In this document: in pieces, positions 33,281 through 45,310 of the stretch
Numbering within the stretch: position 1 is the stretch's first letter
Layout of the letters: each line of letters starts with the position of its first letter
From: Geosiphon pyriformis
Taxonomy: Eukaryota; Glomeromycota; Glomeromycetes; Archaeosporales; Geosiphonaceae
Length of the DNA: 64,000 nt
Reading direction: 5' to 3'
NCBI GenBank assembly: GCA_016748015.1
Contig: JAAOMT010000675.1
Coordinates: forward strand, 62,001-126,000
Program-made: the position numbers and the translations under genes
The notes under the pieces: generated by a model
The model's database searches: none
What the model was told of the DNA's origin: nothing
The model's input: only the letters and a program-made list of their open reading frames with translations

Positions 33281-35250
33281 AGTGGCAGAATAAAAAAAAA
33301 GAGAAACAAACTATTTAAGATTTACCAAATCTTTATTTTAATACTACTGTCAATACTTAGGATTAATCAACAACCAACTATTAGTGAAATTAGCTTTCAA
33401 CTTTTACATCAATAAAAAAATTAAAAATTTTTTAGGAGAATCAGTAAATACAAAATCAGCAAGAGGAAATTTCTACAGCAAATTAATTCAATATATCAGC
33501 TTACCAGTAAATTACAACTTTGTACCAATTATTACCAAAATCAACTGAGAAATTGAAAATTACACCCAACAAATATTTCCTATTACTTACATAGAAAAAG
33601 ACAAAAAAACTACAAATACTAGCAGAAATACCAAAAAAAATACAACTGCCTATTTGAAAGAAACCAAGAATAGTTTTTCTCATTCACTCATTATACTACC
33701 ATATATCAGAAAGTATCATCAACATAACATTAGCAAACACATTCACATTAACTGTGAGAACATTATCAGCAAGAATAACATTCCAAAGCAACCAAAAAAA
33801 GCCAATGTATTAGGAACTTATGTCAATTATTTTGAAAAATTTAAATCATAATTATCAATACTATCAGGATTTTGATTACAACCACTCCAACCAGATTTTG
33901 AAACCACTAGTTCTTGAGAAATAATAGAATTAGAAGAAAAAGAAGACAGAAATTAGGAATTTAATTATCAAAACCCAATCCCAAGAAACCTGAAAATTCA
34001 AACTCTAATTGTTCCAACTCAATCAAATCCAAACAATATAAACTCTGCCACTATTGTTTACCAAAACTTACCTTTAGTGATTGTGATAGATTTACTACCA
34101 GTTGCATCAATTGCCAAACAGCAATAACAACAGTCACAACTACTATTTTAGCAGTAGTTTCAACAGCAATCACAATCATAACAACAACTACTATTAGCAC
34201 TAATAGCATATGTACTAATTACAAAACTTGAAAAATTTACCAGCAAAGAAGACAATACACAAATATGACTCAATAATATAGAAAAAACCATTGCAGCCAA
34301 TAGATAGGATAACATCAAAGCATTACAGATGATTCCATATTTTCTTCAGAATACTGCCAATTTATGATATCAAAGCCTAATCCAGAAATTCCAAGACTTT
34401 AACACATTCAAAATTGAATTTTTAAGATATTTTAGTAATAATAATAGTATCAATTGCCTAGCAAATATTTTCACAACTATTAAACAAAAAGAAACTAAAG
34501 CAGTCACCATTTACCTAGAACACTTTTATAGAAGTCTACACCAAATACAAGCAATTAATGCAAACTACTTTACCATGCCACAAATTTTGAATCAATTTAT
34601 TTGTAACCTATGCAGTAGTCTCCTACAACATGTATGTCTAATGCACTTACAAACACTCTAAGATGCCATCATTTATGCCAAAGATTTCAAATTAGCTAAA
34701 TTCAAAGCTAATCATGCCCAAGCTGTTAATTTAGTAATAAACAGATTATCTAAATTGAACTCTAAGTTGAAACAATTCAGTGATTCCATTAATCAAAAAT
34801 TAGAGAAATACTTAACTAACAATCAGATTATCTATCAACCTCCACAATAACACAATAATTAAAAAAACTCAAATCAGTTCCAAAATCAATTATATCCCTC
34901 ATTGTCAACCAATCAATCATGGCAGCCAGAAATGTGTATCTGCCACAATTGTAATAAACAAGAACACATCAGAATTGACTGCCATTATAATGATAACTCA
35001 CAATTGAAAAATCAATATAAAAATCCCAATTGCCAGTTTCAAACTCTGAATTATTTACTAAATCAGGATCAATATTAACTTCATTACTTACAAATAATAC
35101 AACAACCAATATACATATCTCCAATCTATTAAACACCAAACCCAGTCATTTATTAACCATAGCTACCAATAGTCTATCAACCCCAATCTATTCCAATACT
35201 GTCACAAAATCTAGCTTAGATGTCATTTAAAAACCAAAGACCAAGAATTA
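33281..35250 (+). pseudogene. R5 Gag
   Basis: Starts near GTGGCAGAAT (lost ATG). N-terminal region to 33680; Gln/Asn-rich linker 33960-34210; capsid-like core 34230-34650 (FKIEFLRYFSNNNS, TTYLGCFH-like). The zinc knuckle at about 34940-34985 is intact as CHNCNKQEHIRIDC (CxxCx4Hx4C), the best knuckle of the plus-strand copies. Tyr/Gln/Pro-rich tail to about 35240. Core frame broken by stops. Confidence 0.75.
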
Positions 35251-35499
35251 TACATATTCATTAAAACTAAAGATTGACAATAGTAATATACCAACCAATT
35301 TCCAGTTTATTAAGTCAATCATTAGAATCTTGCCAGTAGAATTTGAAAACTGAATACAATCAAAATCCAAATTTTCAAAACTATTTAAGTCTTCTGGTTA
35401 CTCCAAAAAACGTTAAACTTAGCAAACAGGAACCCAATTAAATCCAGCTACTTACTAATAATATATTTTTAGCCACTATTACTGAAACAAATTACTTAC

Positions 35500-35970
35500 C
35501 ACTATTTTTTCTTTCAAACTAAAGGAACCAGTCAAAATACTATTATTTAGTGGAGCCACTCTTGAATTAAAACTCATTACTGTAATGTATACAGATACCA
35601 AAGTTGATGGTCAATTTATCAAACTAATCCTAGACAGTAGATCAGCCAGCAGCATTATTACATGACAACTCATGAACCAATTAGGTTGCCAAGTTGATCA
35701 TGTTATCAGTGCCAGAATTATTACAGCTGATAGAGCAACTAAAACCTCTATCAGCAAGATTGACAACTTCCTATTTAAAGTCAATAGTATTGTCATGCCC
35801 ATAAAAGTCTTTGTGATAGAAGCCACCTAATACCAAACATTAGTTAGTAATAACTGGCTATCCAAAACCCAAGCAGTACTCAATTAAACCATACAGAAGC
35901 TCTAGCTCAATCAAAATAGTCAACATATGTGAATACTGGCAACTTGTGAACACTTCAAATTCAATACATC
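35500..35970 (+). pseudogene. R5 retropepsin-like protease
   Basis: VMYTDTKVDGQFIKLILDS then RSASSIIT: here the catalytic Asp is kept, but the Gly of Asp-Ser-Gly reads Arg. It continues through GKIDNFLFKVNSIVMPIKVFV to NNWLSKTQAVL near 35850-35880. Stops follow former Gln and Trp codons. Confidence 0.7.
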
Positions 35971-36039
35971 AGTACCATTAATAAAGTTAGAAAAAGAAGA
36001 AAAGAAACCTATCTGAAAAGCCTATTAAGTTTTGTAGAC

Positions 36040-36850
36040 TAACACTAATCACAACCATCTACCACTAGTACCTATCTGAAAAAAAAAGAAAACAAAAAAA
36101 AAGAAAAAAACTCCAAGCAATTATCTCTACATAAACATCTTATACCACCACTACTCAACTACAGCCAAACTATTATTGATCCAAGCTAATTTGCATCAAT
36201 TGTGGCAAAAAATTGTTAACAATAGATGTATGTTGTGATAATGATAAGGAATGACCAATGACCACAAAATACTACTACTGCCTATGTGTTCTTAAATGCT
36301 TTGGATGACCAAAAAGACAAAAAAAATAGGACAACAAATTATGTCTTGCTTATAAAAAAACTCTTCTAGACAAAAGAATATGGAATGACATTTCTGGTCA
36401 GAGAAAAACATGTGACAAATCATGTCAATACACAATTCTAATCAGTAATTGGATGAGAAAAAAAATGCCCATAGATGTTGTCTGGAAAAGAGCTGTAAAA
36501 TGTCTAAATAGTTGTTCATACAATAATAATAAAATATAAAGAATGGCAATTGCCAAAATAAAAAATGTGACATCAGAAGAAATCAAAGTAATCAAAAATA
36601 ACCTACTAGAACCAGAAGAAATCATTTGGGTCTCAAATTCTGATATTATTGTCAACATAATAAATTCCAAGCAATTCCATAAACACTACCAAAAATTAGC
36701 ACTTACTAGAAAGAAACAAGAGCAATATTTAAAACAACTAAATACCTGATTTTGTAATTACTGTTTAATACTATGTGACTTTCAGTATTGTAATAATTGT
36801 GATCTCATCTACAATCCACCACCATGAATAATCTATTCAATTTCTGAAAA
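36040..36850 (+). pseudogene. R5 Cys-rich module
   Basis: 36170-36470 holds the CxxC part (ICINCGKKLLT, YYYCLCVLKCFG, SCQYTILISNW-like), 36543-36749 an open run KNNLLEPEEIIWVSNSDI ... FHKHYQKLALTRKKQ, and 36760-36830 the cysteine cluster CDFQYCNNCDLIYNPPP. Order matches R7. Confidence 0.65.
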
Positions 36851-37073
36851 AAAAGAGCCAATTAGTAAGTATACAGTGAAATCAGAATCAAAGTTCAATT
36901 CTGATTTAAACTCCAACAATAATAACAATAATAATGGTTTCAGCTTTATTCAATATGGCAATAACAACAGTAAAAATTCAAACTCTGATTTAAACTCAGA
37001 ACAATATATCATGTTTTCTAATCTTTCAAAAGAACAAAAACTCAAATAGTTCAGTAATAATAATAAAAATATT

Positions 37074-37151
37074 ATGCCAGAACACATACATAATACTGAT
37101 GTGAATTTTGATCTGAGATACTCAGGAAAAATGCCATCAAATTGAAACCAC
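37074..37151 (+). pseudogene. R5 dUTPase fragment (motif 1 only)
   Basis: MPEHIHNTDVNFDLRYSGK, the first conserved block of the domain, is cut by LTR-B at 37152. Confidence 0.65.
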
Positions 37152-38124
37152 TGTTACCAATAGAATTTTAGTCATTAATTAGCATAAAATTACTCTTATA
37201 ATTCCTATTATTAATTAGCATACATTATTATTATTCGATTATTACTTATTATTTAATTAAATTATCAAATATTATTACTTAATTAATAATCTAATTTGTA
37301 CTATAGAAATTAAGATGATTAAATTACACAATATCTTGAACCATTTAACATAGTCAAAATTCGCCGAAATTAATAGAAATTGGCCGAAATAATCAATAGT
37401 TCAGTAAAATAACTTTTAGTTTGCCAAAATATATCTTTAGTTTACCCAAATTGTAGCAAAGAGAAAAGTACAAGTTCAAAGACTAGTACCACAATAAGTT
37501 GTATAAAAGAAGAGCTTCTTTCTTCATGAAAATATATCTTCTCATAGTATTTTACCATAATATCTTACTTTAGATATCTTAATTAGAACAAATCATTTTT
37601 TACACATTCAAATAAAATAAAAAAATATTCAAAAACCAAATCCTTTAATTATTACATTTGAAATTCTCTCAACACAACTAACATTTTGAAATTAATTAGC
37701 TACCAATTTTAGTAATCTGTTAGTGACTTCAGACCTGGATAGAAAACGTTTTCTTTGACAAAATTCTATTTCTTTTATATTTCTTTTATTTTTTTTTCTT
37801 TTTCTTATTATAATTATTAGAATAGCCTACAGACAAGATTTCTGTAGAAGAGTTAACTTTTACAGCAAAGTAACTACACATTTTTGGTGAGCTTCTAGAC
37901 AAGCAATTTCTGAGAAAGAGTTGACATTCACTACAACATAACTACACAAAGTAACTGGCATGGAATTGGCTATTCCACTTATAAGCCCAGCAATTTAAAT
38001 TATAAGAGATAATTTGAAGATAAATTCAGTTATTGAAGGTTCAACTGCTTTCAAAAAACGTGAAATTAGCAACAGACAAGCATTAACAATATTCAAAAAA
38101 AGAGACCAAAAACCTCCAGTAACA
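37152..38124 (+). repeat. R6 5' LTR (B)
   Basis: 973 bp, TGTTACCAATAG ... CCAGTAACA, followed by TT and TGGTGCTTTCTT. Array units at 37360, 37380, 37400, 37420 and 37440, exactly 20 bp apart; TATA at about 37501; hairpin CTACAGA / TCTGTAG at 37827-37847. The only LTR-B here still attached to an internal region. Confidence 0.85.
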
Positions 38125-38126
38125 TT

Positions 38127-38140
38127 TGGTGCTTTCTTAC
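38127..38140 (+). other. R6 primer-binding site
   Basis: TGGTGCTTTCTTAC, two bases after the LTR end. No fold-back arm follows, unlike R1, R3, R4, R5 and R7. Confidence 0.6.
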
Positions 38141-38169
38141 AAAAATAACACAGCAATAATAACTTCAAA

Positions 38170-39235
38170 GTGGTGACCACACCAGACACAACAACTCTAG
38201 AGTATTATCAGTCAATTTACACTTATTACAAGCAGAGATTCAATATTTCAGACGGAATTGAAATTGTTAAGAAGACACTTTACCAGTATATTGAAAACTG
38301 CATCAACAATTATTTTCTTGAAAATTACAACATTTCAGAAGTTAGAAGCAATCTCTACAATAATTTAGTGCATTATTTACAGTTAGGAACTGAAGACCTT
38401 AATAGTAAAACACTTGTCACCTACTTCTAAGAACTTAATTTTAACATTATCAAGTATTGTGAAGAAACATATTTAGTACAGTTTAAATATTCTATTGACT
38501 TTGAATTAGAGACAGAAACAAGCAACAAAGACAAACAAAAACTAAAACAACAATCAAGTACCACCCCAAATACTCCAAAGACACCAAAGACAACTGCCAA
38601 ACACTTACAAACACCTGAACAAAGAACCAGTATCAAATTACCACTTTCTATTACACTATTTCTAATTTTATTTGCTCAACCACAAACACCAAATTCACCA
38701 CTTAACCATTTCTCCAGACCAGAAAATTTTCAGTCACCTAGAAATCCTACTTAACAGCAAGAACCAATATCAACCAGCACCAATTTTCTTAATTACTTAC
38801 AGGAAAACAAAAGTAATTATTCAGAGAACCTGGAAAGTAAAAAAACCGAATTAGAACCAGAAAAAACTACAGAAAATAAAGAGGAAATGACAACTGCTTT
38901 TATTGCAAAAAATCCTAGAATTTACCAGTGAAAATAATGATACCAGCTCTTAAGAATGGCTTGACAAAGTTCAAAAAACAGCAGATACAAATGGTTGGAA
39001 TGCAGTAAGAATGCTTAAAACAATCTCATACTTTTTCCAAAGAACTACAAAAGAATGGTTTGAAAACTTAGAAGAACCATTTGAAAACTGACAAACATTC
39101 AAAGATGCTTTTTTACAATAATTCACTGACAACAACACCTCTATTACTCTTGACAATTGCTTTCACAATATCAAACAAGAAATATTTGAAACTGTTATGA
39201 CCTATCTTGAGAGATTTAACAAACTTCTTTGATAA
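38170..39235 (+). pseudogene. R6 Gag, first part
   Basis: Likely start at 38170, now GTG, giving VTTPDTTTLEYYQSIYTYYK. The frame stays open for 87 codons (to 38430), then has stops and shifts. Linker rich in Pro, Thr, Gln (38500-38860, partly open at 38672-38854). Capsid-like core from about 38900 (WFENLEEPFEN near 39055, TYLERFNKLL at 39200-39230), interrupted by R7. Confidence 0.7.
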
Positions 39236-40049
39236 TATTACAGATAAATATTTGGGGTCTCAAATCAAATAACAAAACCCATAACTTGGTGTTCAAAAGC
39301 TATTTCGCAATAATGGTAATCTGAAGGTTTTGGTTGAGTTCTTTGTATAATGGACAAAGATTCAATAGTTGTTTCAGTAGCCTCCTAAAATTGCAATTCT
39401 ATCAAATTTTTTTCTCAGCATGGTGGCCAGTAATCCTTCTGATAAGCTATCCTTAAATCTATGAGTGTTCTATCCTTGTTTCACGAGTCTTTTACCAGTC
39501 TCTATGATGTCTGTATTTTAGTGCTTTAATTCTTTAATCAATTAGTAAATAACAACAAAAGAAAAAAAATAAAATAAAAGAAATAAAAAATAAGAAATAA
39601 GCCAAGGCAATAATGGTTAGTATCCTATCAATAGCCATGATCAAAAGCTATTGTTCTAGTGTGGTTAAGTATCAATTACTATCAACATGAAGTGTTGATA
39701 GTGGAGAGTGAATTTAAGATAGAAAATAATGATTTATTAATATTTGTAAATTGGAAGGTCACTTAGATTAAATCTAACTAAGAGGTCTGTTTTTTTTATT
39801 TCTAATACTATCACTATATATACATAATTGAGATTCCTCAATTTCTCAATTCTTCACTCCAGGAATCCTGCAATTCTTTTGAGAAAAATCTTGGAATTCT
39901 AGAATCCTGTGATTTTTTGTATAAGAATCCTGAAATTCCTGGAATTCTGCAATTCCTTTAAGAGAAATTCTGGAATTCCACATTTACTATGGTTACTTCT
40001 AATTGGCTAATTTATATACTAATATACTTTCTATATTCTATGAATAACA
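39236..40049 (-). repeat. R7 3' LTR (A1)
   Basis: 814 bp. Reads TATTACAGATAAATATTT on the plus strand and ends ATAACA. Hairpin 1 at 39679-39701 has perfect 9-bp arms (CTATCAACA / TGTTGATAG). TATA region 39815-39830; GGAATTCC-type array 39838-39985. Confidence 0.9.
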
Positions 40050-40062
40050 TTATTTCCTCCTT
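40050..40062 (-). other. R7 polypurine tract
   Basis: Complement of TTATTTCCTCCTTTT, beside the LTR and overlapping the end of the 3' ORF region. Confidence 0.75.
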
Positions 40063-40720
40063 TTAATATTGAGCTCCATCAAAATCTTCTAATTCTAATT
40101 TTCCATCTTTGAGTATTTCTTGAACTTTTTTTTCAAGAATTATTTGTGCTATCTTGTTCTGTAATTCTTCAAATTAAGCATTGATTATTTTTCCCATTTG
40201 GTTAATGGTAATGAAGTTCATTTCTGGATTGAGTAAGATTTCTGGTTGATCTTGAAATCCAGTGTATAGCTAATAAATAGCTCTTGTTTGTGTGGTCAAA
40301 TTGTTCTTCCCCACAAATTGTTCCAGTTGTTGTAGTATTGTTGTGTCAAATAATTGTTTTGTTTTATCTGTGTACAAGCTCTGAATGTTCAAGTGTTGTC
40401 TTAAATAAAAGTAACAAAAGTTTCTTGGAAATTGTTGTATCCACCAATTCCAAGTTTCTATAGTCAATTCTTGATATTGGGTGACTTTTGGTTGTTTTTC
40501 TATTGCCAATTTCATTTTTGTGATTATTTTGTTAACAGTGTTTTCTGTTTTTCTCCATATTTTATCTTGTAGTTTTTTTCTGGTGTTTGTGTATTTGATA
40601 GTTTGTTGATTGATTGTAATTTCCATTTTTTGTTGTTGGATCAGTTAAAAGAGTTGTTGTGCTAGTAAGTGAATGCTATCTGTAATCTCTATTTTCTGCT
40701 GTTTTTTGTTATGTATACCA
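40063..40720 (-). pseudogene. R7 3' ORF, unrecognised family (best copy)
   Basis: From the Met at 40626 to the stop at 40063-40065 the reading is one frame of 187 codons with only a few stops. The first 118 codons (40270-40626) are fully open. Homologous sequence continues upstream of that Met to about 40720 (KIEITDSIHLLAQQLF). Landmarks: WNWWIQQFPRNFCYFYLRQ, LYTDKTKQLFD, QLEQFVGKNNL, LYTGFQDQPE, and a C-terminal end DFDGAQY. Basic and Gln-rich, no membrane segment, no recognised domain. It may be a separate gene or the tail of Pol; integrase coding sequence ends about 100-150 bp earlier. Conserved landmarks in divergent R9 argue that it had a function. Confidence 0.7.
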
Positions 40721-40739
40721 TGTTTTTATATACTCTTTG

Positions 40740-42110
40740 GTTGTTCAATTTTATGTGTTTGGTTCAATAATTATAATTGGTTTTATATTTTGTGGAATCT
40801 CATTTGGTTTGACTAGTATTTTCTGTACTCCTAATTGTGAAATATTATTGGTAGATAATGATACTATATAATAATATTGTTTCAGTTGATCACTATGTGC
40901 TGCTTTGGTTAAAATTTTGTTGTTCAACCTTAATTTATAAGCTTCCATTTCCAAGAATTTCTTCTATGTGAAATGATTCATTCCATTTGGGGTCAAATTT
41001 TCCACTCCATTGTTTTTCTGCTTTAGTATAATGTAGAAGTACTTTGTCTCCAATTTTGAATTTAACTGGTTTTTCTGGTAATTGGTTATTGTGTCTTTTT
41101 TTTTGTTTTTTTTGTGACTTTTGAATGTTATCAGCTGCTCTTCACCATGTGTTTTCTAGTGTCTCTATTAAGTTATATGTCCTTTTCAACAATGTTCTTT
41201 GAAAATTCTCTTCTGTTATTGGTTCTGTTAGATATGTCTTAACTTCTATTTCAACTGGTAATATTGCTGTTTTACAATATACTAATTCAAATAATGTTGC
41301 TTGTATAGTATCTTGCTTTATTGTCTAATAAGCAAATAATATTGATGATATAATCAAATCCCATTTATCTTGGTTTTTTTGGCTGATTTTGGCAATGCCT
41401 TTACACAATGTTCTGTTAAACTTTTCAACTAGCCTGTTTGTTTGTAGATGGTATGGTAATGATAATGGTCTTTTTATCCCAAATCTTTGACTTAATTCTG
41501 CCAATATTCTATTCACAAAGTAAGTTCCTTGATCTGATAGTAGTTCTTTTGGACATCCATGTTGACAGATTAAATCTTGATAGATAAATTTAGCAATGAA
41601 TTTTGCATCTGCTCTTTAAATGGCTTTTGCTTCTGGCCATTTTGTGAGATAATCTATGGCTACTGCAATATATCTGTTGCCTCTGCTGGTAATTGTTAGT
41701 GGTCTGACTAAGTTAATTCTAATATGGTCAAATGGTTGTTTCACTTTGATTGGTCTTAATGATTCACTGGGTTTTGTTTCTCTTCTTCTCTGACAAGCAT
41801 CACAATTTTGAATATATTAGATAATGTCTGGATATATTGATGGCCAATAGTATCTTTTTCTGGTTCTTTCTATTATTGCTTCTTTATAGAAATGTTCTGC
41901 TGTTGGATTTGAGTACATGTTGAACAATATTGTCTTTTTCTCTGGTTCTGTGATTACTCTGGTTGGTTGATCTGGATTCTTTCTGTTTTTCTGATAAAAT
42001 ATATTTTGGTAATTGATAAAATATTTTGATTGTTGTTTTATGTTGTTTTGTTCTTTTTGAGATAATTTCTCCTTGAACAATTAAGTATTTATATAATGTT
42101 GAAGTTTTTG
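40740..42110 (-). pseudogene. R7 integrase
   Basis: HHCC domain in open run 41817-42080 (AEHFYKEAIIERTRKRYYWP) plus the CxxC near 41780-41810. The core has an Asp region near 41690-41720, a LLSDQGTYF-like box at about 41525-41545 (complement reads LLSDQGTYF with Asp), and LVEKFNRTL with the Glu in open run 41325-41516. C-terminal part 40751-40954 (LRLNNKILTKAAHSDQLKQYY, SQLGVQKILVKPNEIP). Isolated stops separate the runs. Both the Asp of the second box and the Glu survive here. Confidence 0.8.
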
Positions 42111-42129
42111 GTATTTTTGTATATTCATC

Positions 42130-42605
42130 TTTTGTTATATTTTTGGGTTGAAATGTTTTTAGATTTGTCTTATTTGTGACAGACTATCAGCATTTCTATT
42201 TTCTTTTTCTTTTTTGTAATGTACTGTATAATTGAATAGTGAAAGTTCTATTTTTCATCTGATATGACAATTATCTCCAAATTCTTGCTTCTGAATTGAA
42301 GTCAATTTTTTGTGATTAGTGTACACATTAAACTTTTGACTCAAGTATTTTTTCTATTTGATGACAGCCCAATAGATAGCTAAGTGTTTCAGTGTTGGAG
42401 TTTCATAGTTTTTTTCAGCTGGACTTAAGCTTCTATTGGTATAAGCTACTGGATGTTCTCATTCATCCGGTTTTTTCTGAGATAATACTGCTCTCAATGC
42501 TTGACCAAATGCATTGGTTGTAATTATGAATGGTTTGCTATGATTTGGATAGATTAGTACTGGGGCTTAAATAAGCTTTCTTCTTAATATATCAAAACCT
42601 TCTTG
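42130..42605 (-). pseudogene. R7 RNase H
   Basis: Minus-strand match to the R4 RNase H: a box near 42500-42530 (TNAFGQALRAVLSQK-like, with Asn where the first Asp belongs), a SLSPAEK-like segment near 42420, and the HKKLTS-like part near 42310. Broken at several Gln/Trp codons. Confidence 0.7.
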
Positions 42606-43420
42606 TTAAGTTTCTGTCCATTTATATTTGGTGTTCTTTGTTTGGTATAGTGATTGAGCTATTTTGGAAAAGTCTTTGATAAAGTGGCAGTAGTATCCAG
42701 CAAATCCCAAGAATGTTCTTAATTCTGTGAGATTATTTGATACTGGAAAGTTTTTAACAATCTCAATTTTATCTGAATCTGTTTTAATACCATTTTTGCT
42801 CACAACATGTCCCAAAAACTTGAGTTCAGTTTTGTCAAAGAAATATTTGTTTGCATTTAATTTTAATTCTGCTTGTCTGAGTTTTTCAAATACTTGTTGA
42901 AGATGATGCAAATGATCATCAAATGTTTTTGAAAACACATTGGTGTCATCCAAGTATATAACTACTGATTTTCATAGTAGTCTTATATAAACAATTTCTA
43001 TAAGTTGCTGGAAAGTAGCTGGAGCATTCATCAAGCCAAATGGCATAATTTCGAATTCAAAGTTTTTTTCTCATGTTGTAAAAGCCATTTTCTTTTTGTC
43101 TTCCAGTTTCATGACTACCTGCCAGTAACTACTGTCTAAATCCAAAGTTGAGAACTATTTTTTTTTTCCAAAAGCATCGAAAAATTCTTGGATCTTTGGA
43201 GTTGGGTAGTTATCTCCTTTTGTTACTCCATTCAGTTTCTGGTAATCTACACAAAAGCAGATTTTTCTATTTTTCTTATGGACTAATACTACTGGTGATG
43301 ACCATGAACTTATTGATGGCTAAATTAGTCTGTTGTCAAGCATTCAATTGATTTCTTGATGAATGATCTCATGGCTGGCTGGTGGTACTCTGTATGCTCT
43401 CTGTTTAATTGGCATTGCAT
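42606..43420 (-). pseudogene. R7 reverse transcriptase
   Basis: Open run 42606-42953 starts within the active-site box: upstream bases give VIYLDD, so YxDD is intact, then TNVFSKTFDDHLHHLQQVFEKL, FLGHVVSKNGIKTD and FLGFAGYYCHFIKDFSK. The fingers/palm part is on 42960-43420 (PSVVLVHKKN, FCVDYQKLNGVTK, WFSTLDLDSSYWQV-like), with stops near 43155 and 43320. The best RT active site in the window. Confidence 0.8.
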
Positions 43421-43424
43421 TTCC

Positions 43425-43985
43425 AGTCTTGATTTGATGTTAAATAATATCAGTTCTGCCAAATTTGTTTTTGCTGACAAAAATGTTATTGAAATTGTTG
43501 AGTAATATCTTAAGCTACATATGTTGTAGTGGATTTAAGTTTCCTATGTTCATTTGTTTCAATTGTTCTGGTTAGAACAAATAATATTCATTTCATTCAT
43601 ATATTGTTTGTAATATAATATCCACATATCTACAAAGTTATGAAAAGTCTGGAATAGTGTCTGGCAATTGGTCTTCAATTTTGGTGGTTAAGTATCCAAT
43701 GGTGATTCCTTCTGGTATTTTGATGACATTTTCCATGTTGTTATAAATGGAAATTTTGATGTAACTGTGGTTCTTGGCTGGTATGTATATATTAACTAAT
43801 CCAATCTTTCCTGATTCACAAAGTGTTGCTTCTGCCTCAAAAATCTGAACCTGATTCTTTACTTTCCTCTCTATGGTTACCATGTACTGGTCATATGATT
43901 GAATAGAAATTGATTGACAGGTGGAGATAATTTCTTTTTTGTCAATGATTTCTTTCTCTGCCATATTAACTGGTATATCTACTCT
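43425..43985 (-). pseudogene. R7 spacer between dUTPase and RT
   Basis: Most lies in open run 43638-44054 (138 codons), which starts in dUTPase motif 5 and continues DIPVNMAEKEIIDKKEII, QSYDQYMVTIERKVK, IGLVNIYIPAKNHSYIKISIYN, IPEGITIGYLTTKIEDQLP. The repeated turn-rich beta pattern suggests a folded beta domain of its own. Function unknown to me. Confidence 0.65.
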
Positions 43986-44402
43986 ATTTGTTAATTCAAA
44001 ACTCTGTATTTCTCTAGCTGTGATTCCTAATTTTTCCCTGTTTCTTACTGACACTAACTGAGCTATTTTTACCAGAAGTAGAAATATTGTCTGTGCTATT
44101 TTTTTGTTTGGCTCTATGATATAGGCTTTTTCAAAGTTATTTTGTAGTATTACAATAATGTTTTCTACATATTCTACATCAATTATTCCTCCTCTGATAT
44201 TTATTCTTTTTTCACTAAGCTACTTCTAGATGCTAGTTGAACTATTTTTGTTGCTGGTATTTTTAATGCTACTTTGAGATTAATGCATGTGTGTAAATGT
44301 GGTTCTAATTTGATGACATTTTTTCTTGGATATCTTAGATTAAACTCTGCATCAGTATCATGTACACGTTTTGGCATGATGCCTTTGTCATTATTACTGA
44401 AC
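43986..44402 (-). pseudogene. R7 dUTPase-like domain
   Basis: Motif 1 VHDTDAEFNLRYP (Asp of GFDLR reads Asn), motif 2 QLASRSSLVKK, motif 3 GGIIDVEYVENI, motif 4 KKIAQTIF, motif 5 GITAREIQSFEL. A frameshift falls after motif 2. The Arg of motif 5 and the Asp of motif 3 are present. A C-terminal motif 5 region that is continuous with the spacer shows that the dUTPase was part of the Pol polyprotein, not a separate gene. Confidence 0.75.
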
Positions 44403-45310
44403 TATTTAAGTTCCTGCTCCTTGGTAAGATTAGGGAGTGTGATGTATTGTTTGGGGTTTGAATCAGAGTTTAAATCATCATAATTTTTGTTGCCATTTTG
44501 AGCAGAGCTGGAATTGTTGTTTTCATCATTATCATTGTTGGAGTTTGAATTAGGATTAAAAATCAATTTCAATTCTGATATGCAACTGTTGATTGGTTTT
44601 TCCTTTTCTGGAATTGTGTAGATCATGTATGATGGTAGATTGTAAATGAAATCACACTTATTACAATACTAAAAGTCACATGGGATCAAACAATGGTCAC
44701 ATAGTTTTGTGTTTATTTCTTCCAACCATTGCTCTTGTTCCTCTCTAGTGAGTGCTAATTCCTGGTAGTGTTCATGGAATTGTTTCAAATTCAGGAGATT
44801 TATGACTGGTTCTGGGTTTCAGTCAAGTTCTATGGACTCTGAAGGGTTATTTTTGATTGTCTTTATTTCTTTTGGTGATGTTTTTTTGATTTTGGTAAGA
44901 GTCATTTGCTATATTTTGTCATCATCATGTAAACAGCCATCCAAATGTTTGACTGCTTATCTCCAGGCAGTGTCTATAAGTGTTTTTTTTTTTATCCAAT
45001 CACTTATAAAAATTGTGTACTGACATGATTTGTTGCATGTTTTTCCTCTTCCAGGAATGTCATTCCACATTTTTTCGTTGAGGAAAGTTTTTCTACAAGC
45101 CAAGCATGGCTTATTATCCCATTTTCCAACTCGTTTTGGTCTTTCAAAGCATTCAATAAGACATGGATGGCAATAGAACTTAGTTGCCATTTGGTATTCT
45201 TTATTATCGCCACAGTATGTGTCCATTGACAACAATTTCTTGTCACAATCAATACATATAAGCTTTGGTTGGCAATAAGTGAATTATTGTAGCATAGTGT
45301 AGGTGTAGGA
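44403..45310 (-). pseudogene. R7 Cys-rich module (zinc-ribbon-like)
   Basis: Two parts. Part 1 (44957-45300): LICIDCDKKLLSMDTYC, YCHPCLIECFERPKR, KPCLACRKTFLNEKMW, GKTCNKSCQYTIFISDW, which has several CxxC pairs in treble-clef or ribbon-like spacing. Part 2 (44402-44950): a linker, FHEHYQELALT-like helix, a cluster LCDHCLIPCDF..C..C, YNLPSYMIYTIPEKEKP, and an Asn/Ser-rich tail in open run 44402-44626. Usually a Ty3 Pol has nothing of this kind between protease and RT. Likely metal-binding; role unknown. Confidence 0.65.

Larger units (their letters stand above)
32302..37151 (+). mobile_element. R5: Ty3-type element, left part
   Basis: 5' LTR (32302-33219), primer-binding site, gag, protease, Cys-rich module and the first motif of the dUTPase, cut at 37151 by the R6 LTR-B. 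A 3' ORF remnant, polypurine tract and A1 LTR at 59393-60778 are the likely right end. If so, RT, RNase H and integrase of R5 were deleted between the nested insertions. The two LTRs share the A1 array and edges. Confidence 0.75.

Noticed and set aside
39231-39235. Target-site duplication around R7 (GATAA against ACAAA at 49194-49198)
   Set aside because: Only weak similarity; R6 reading across the site is itself too worn to decide.
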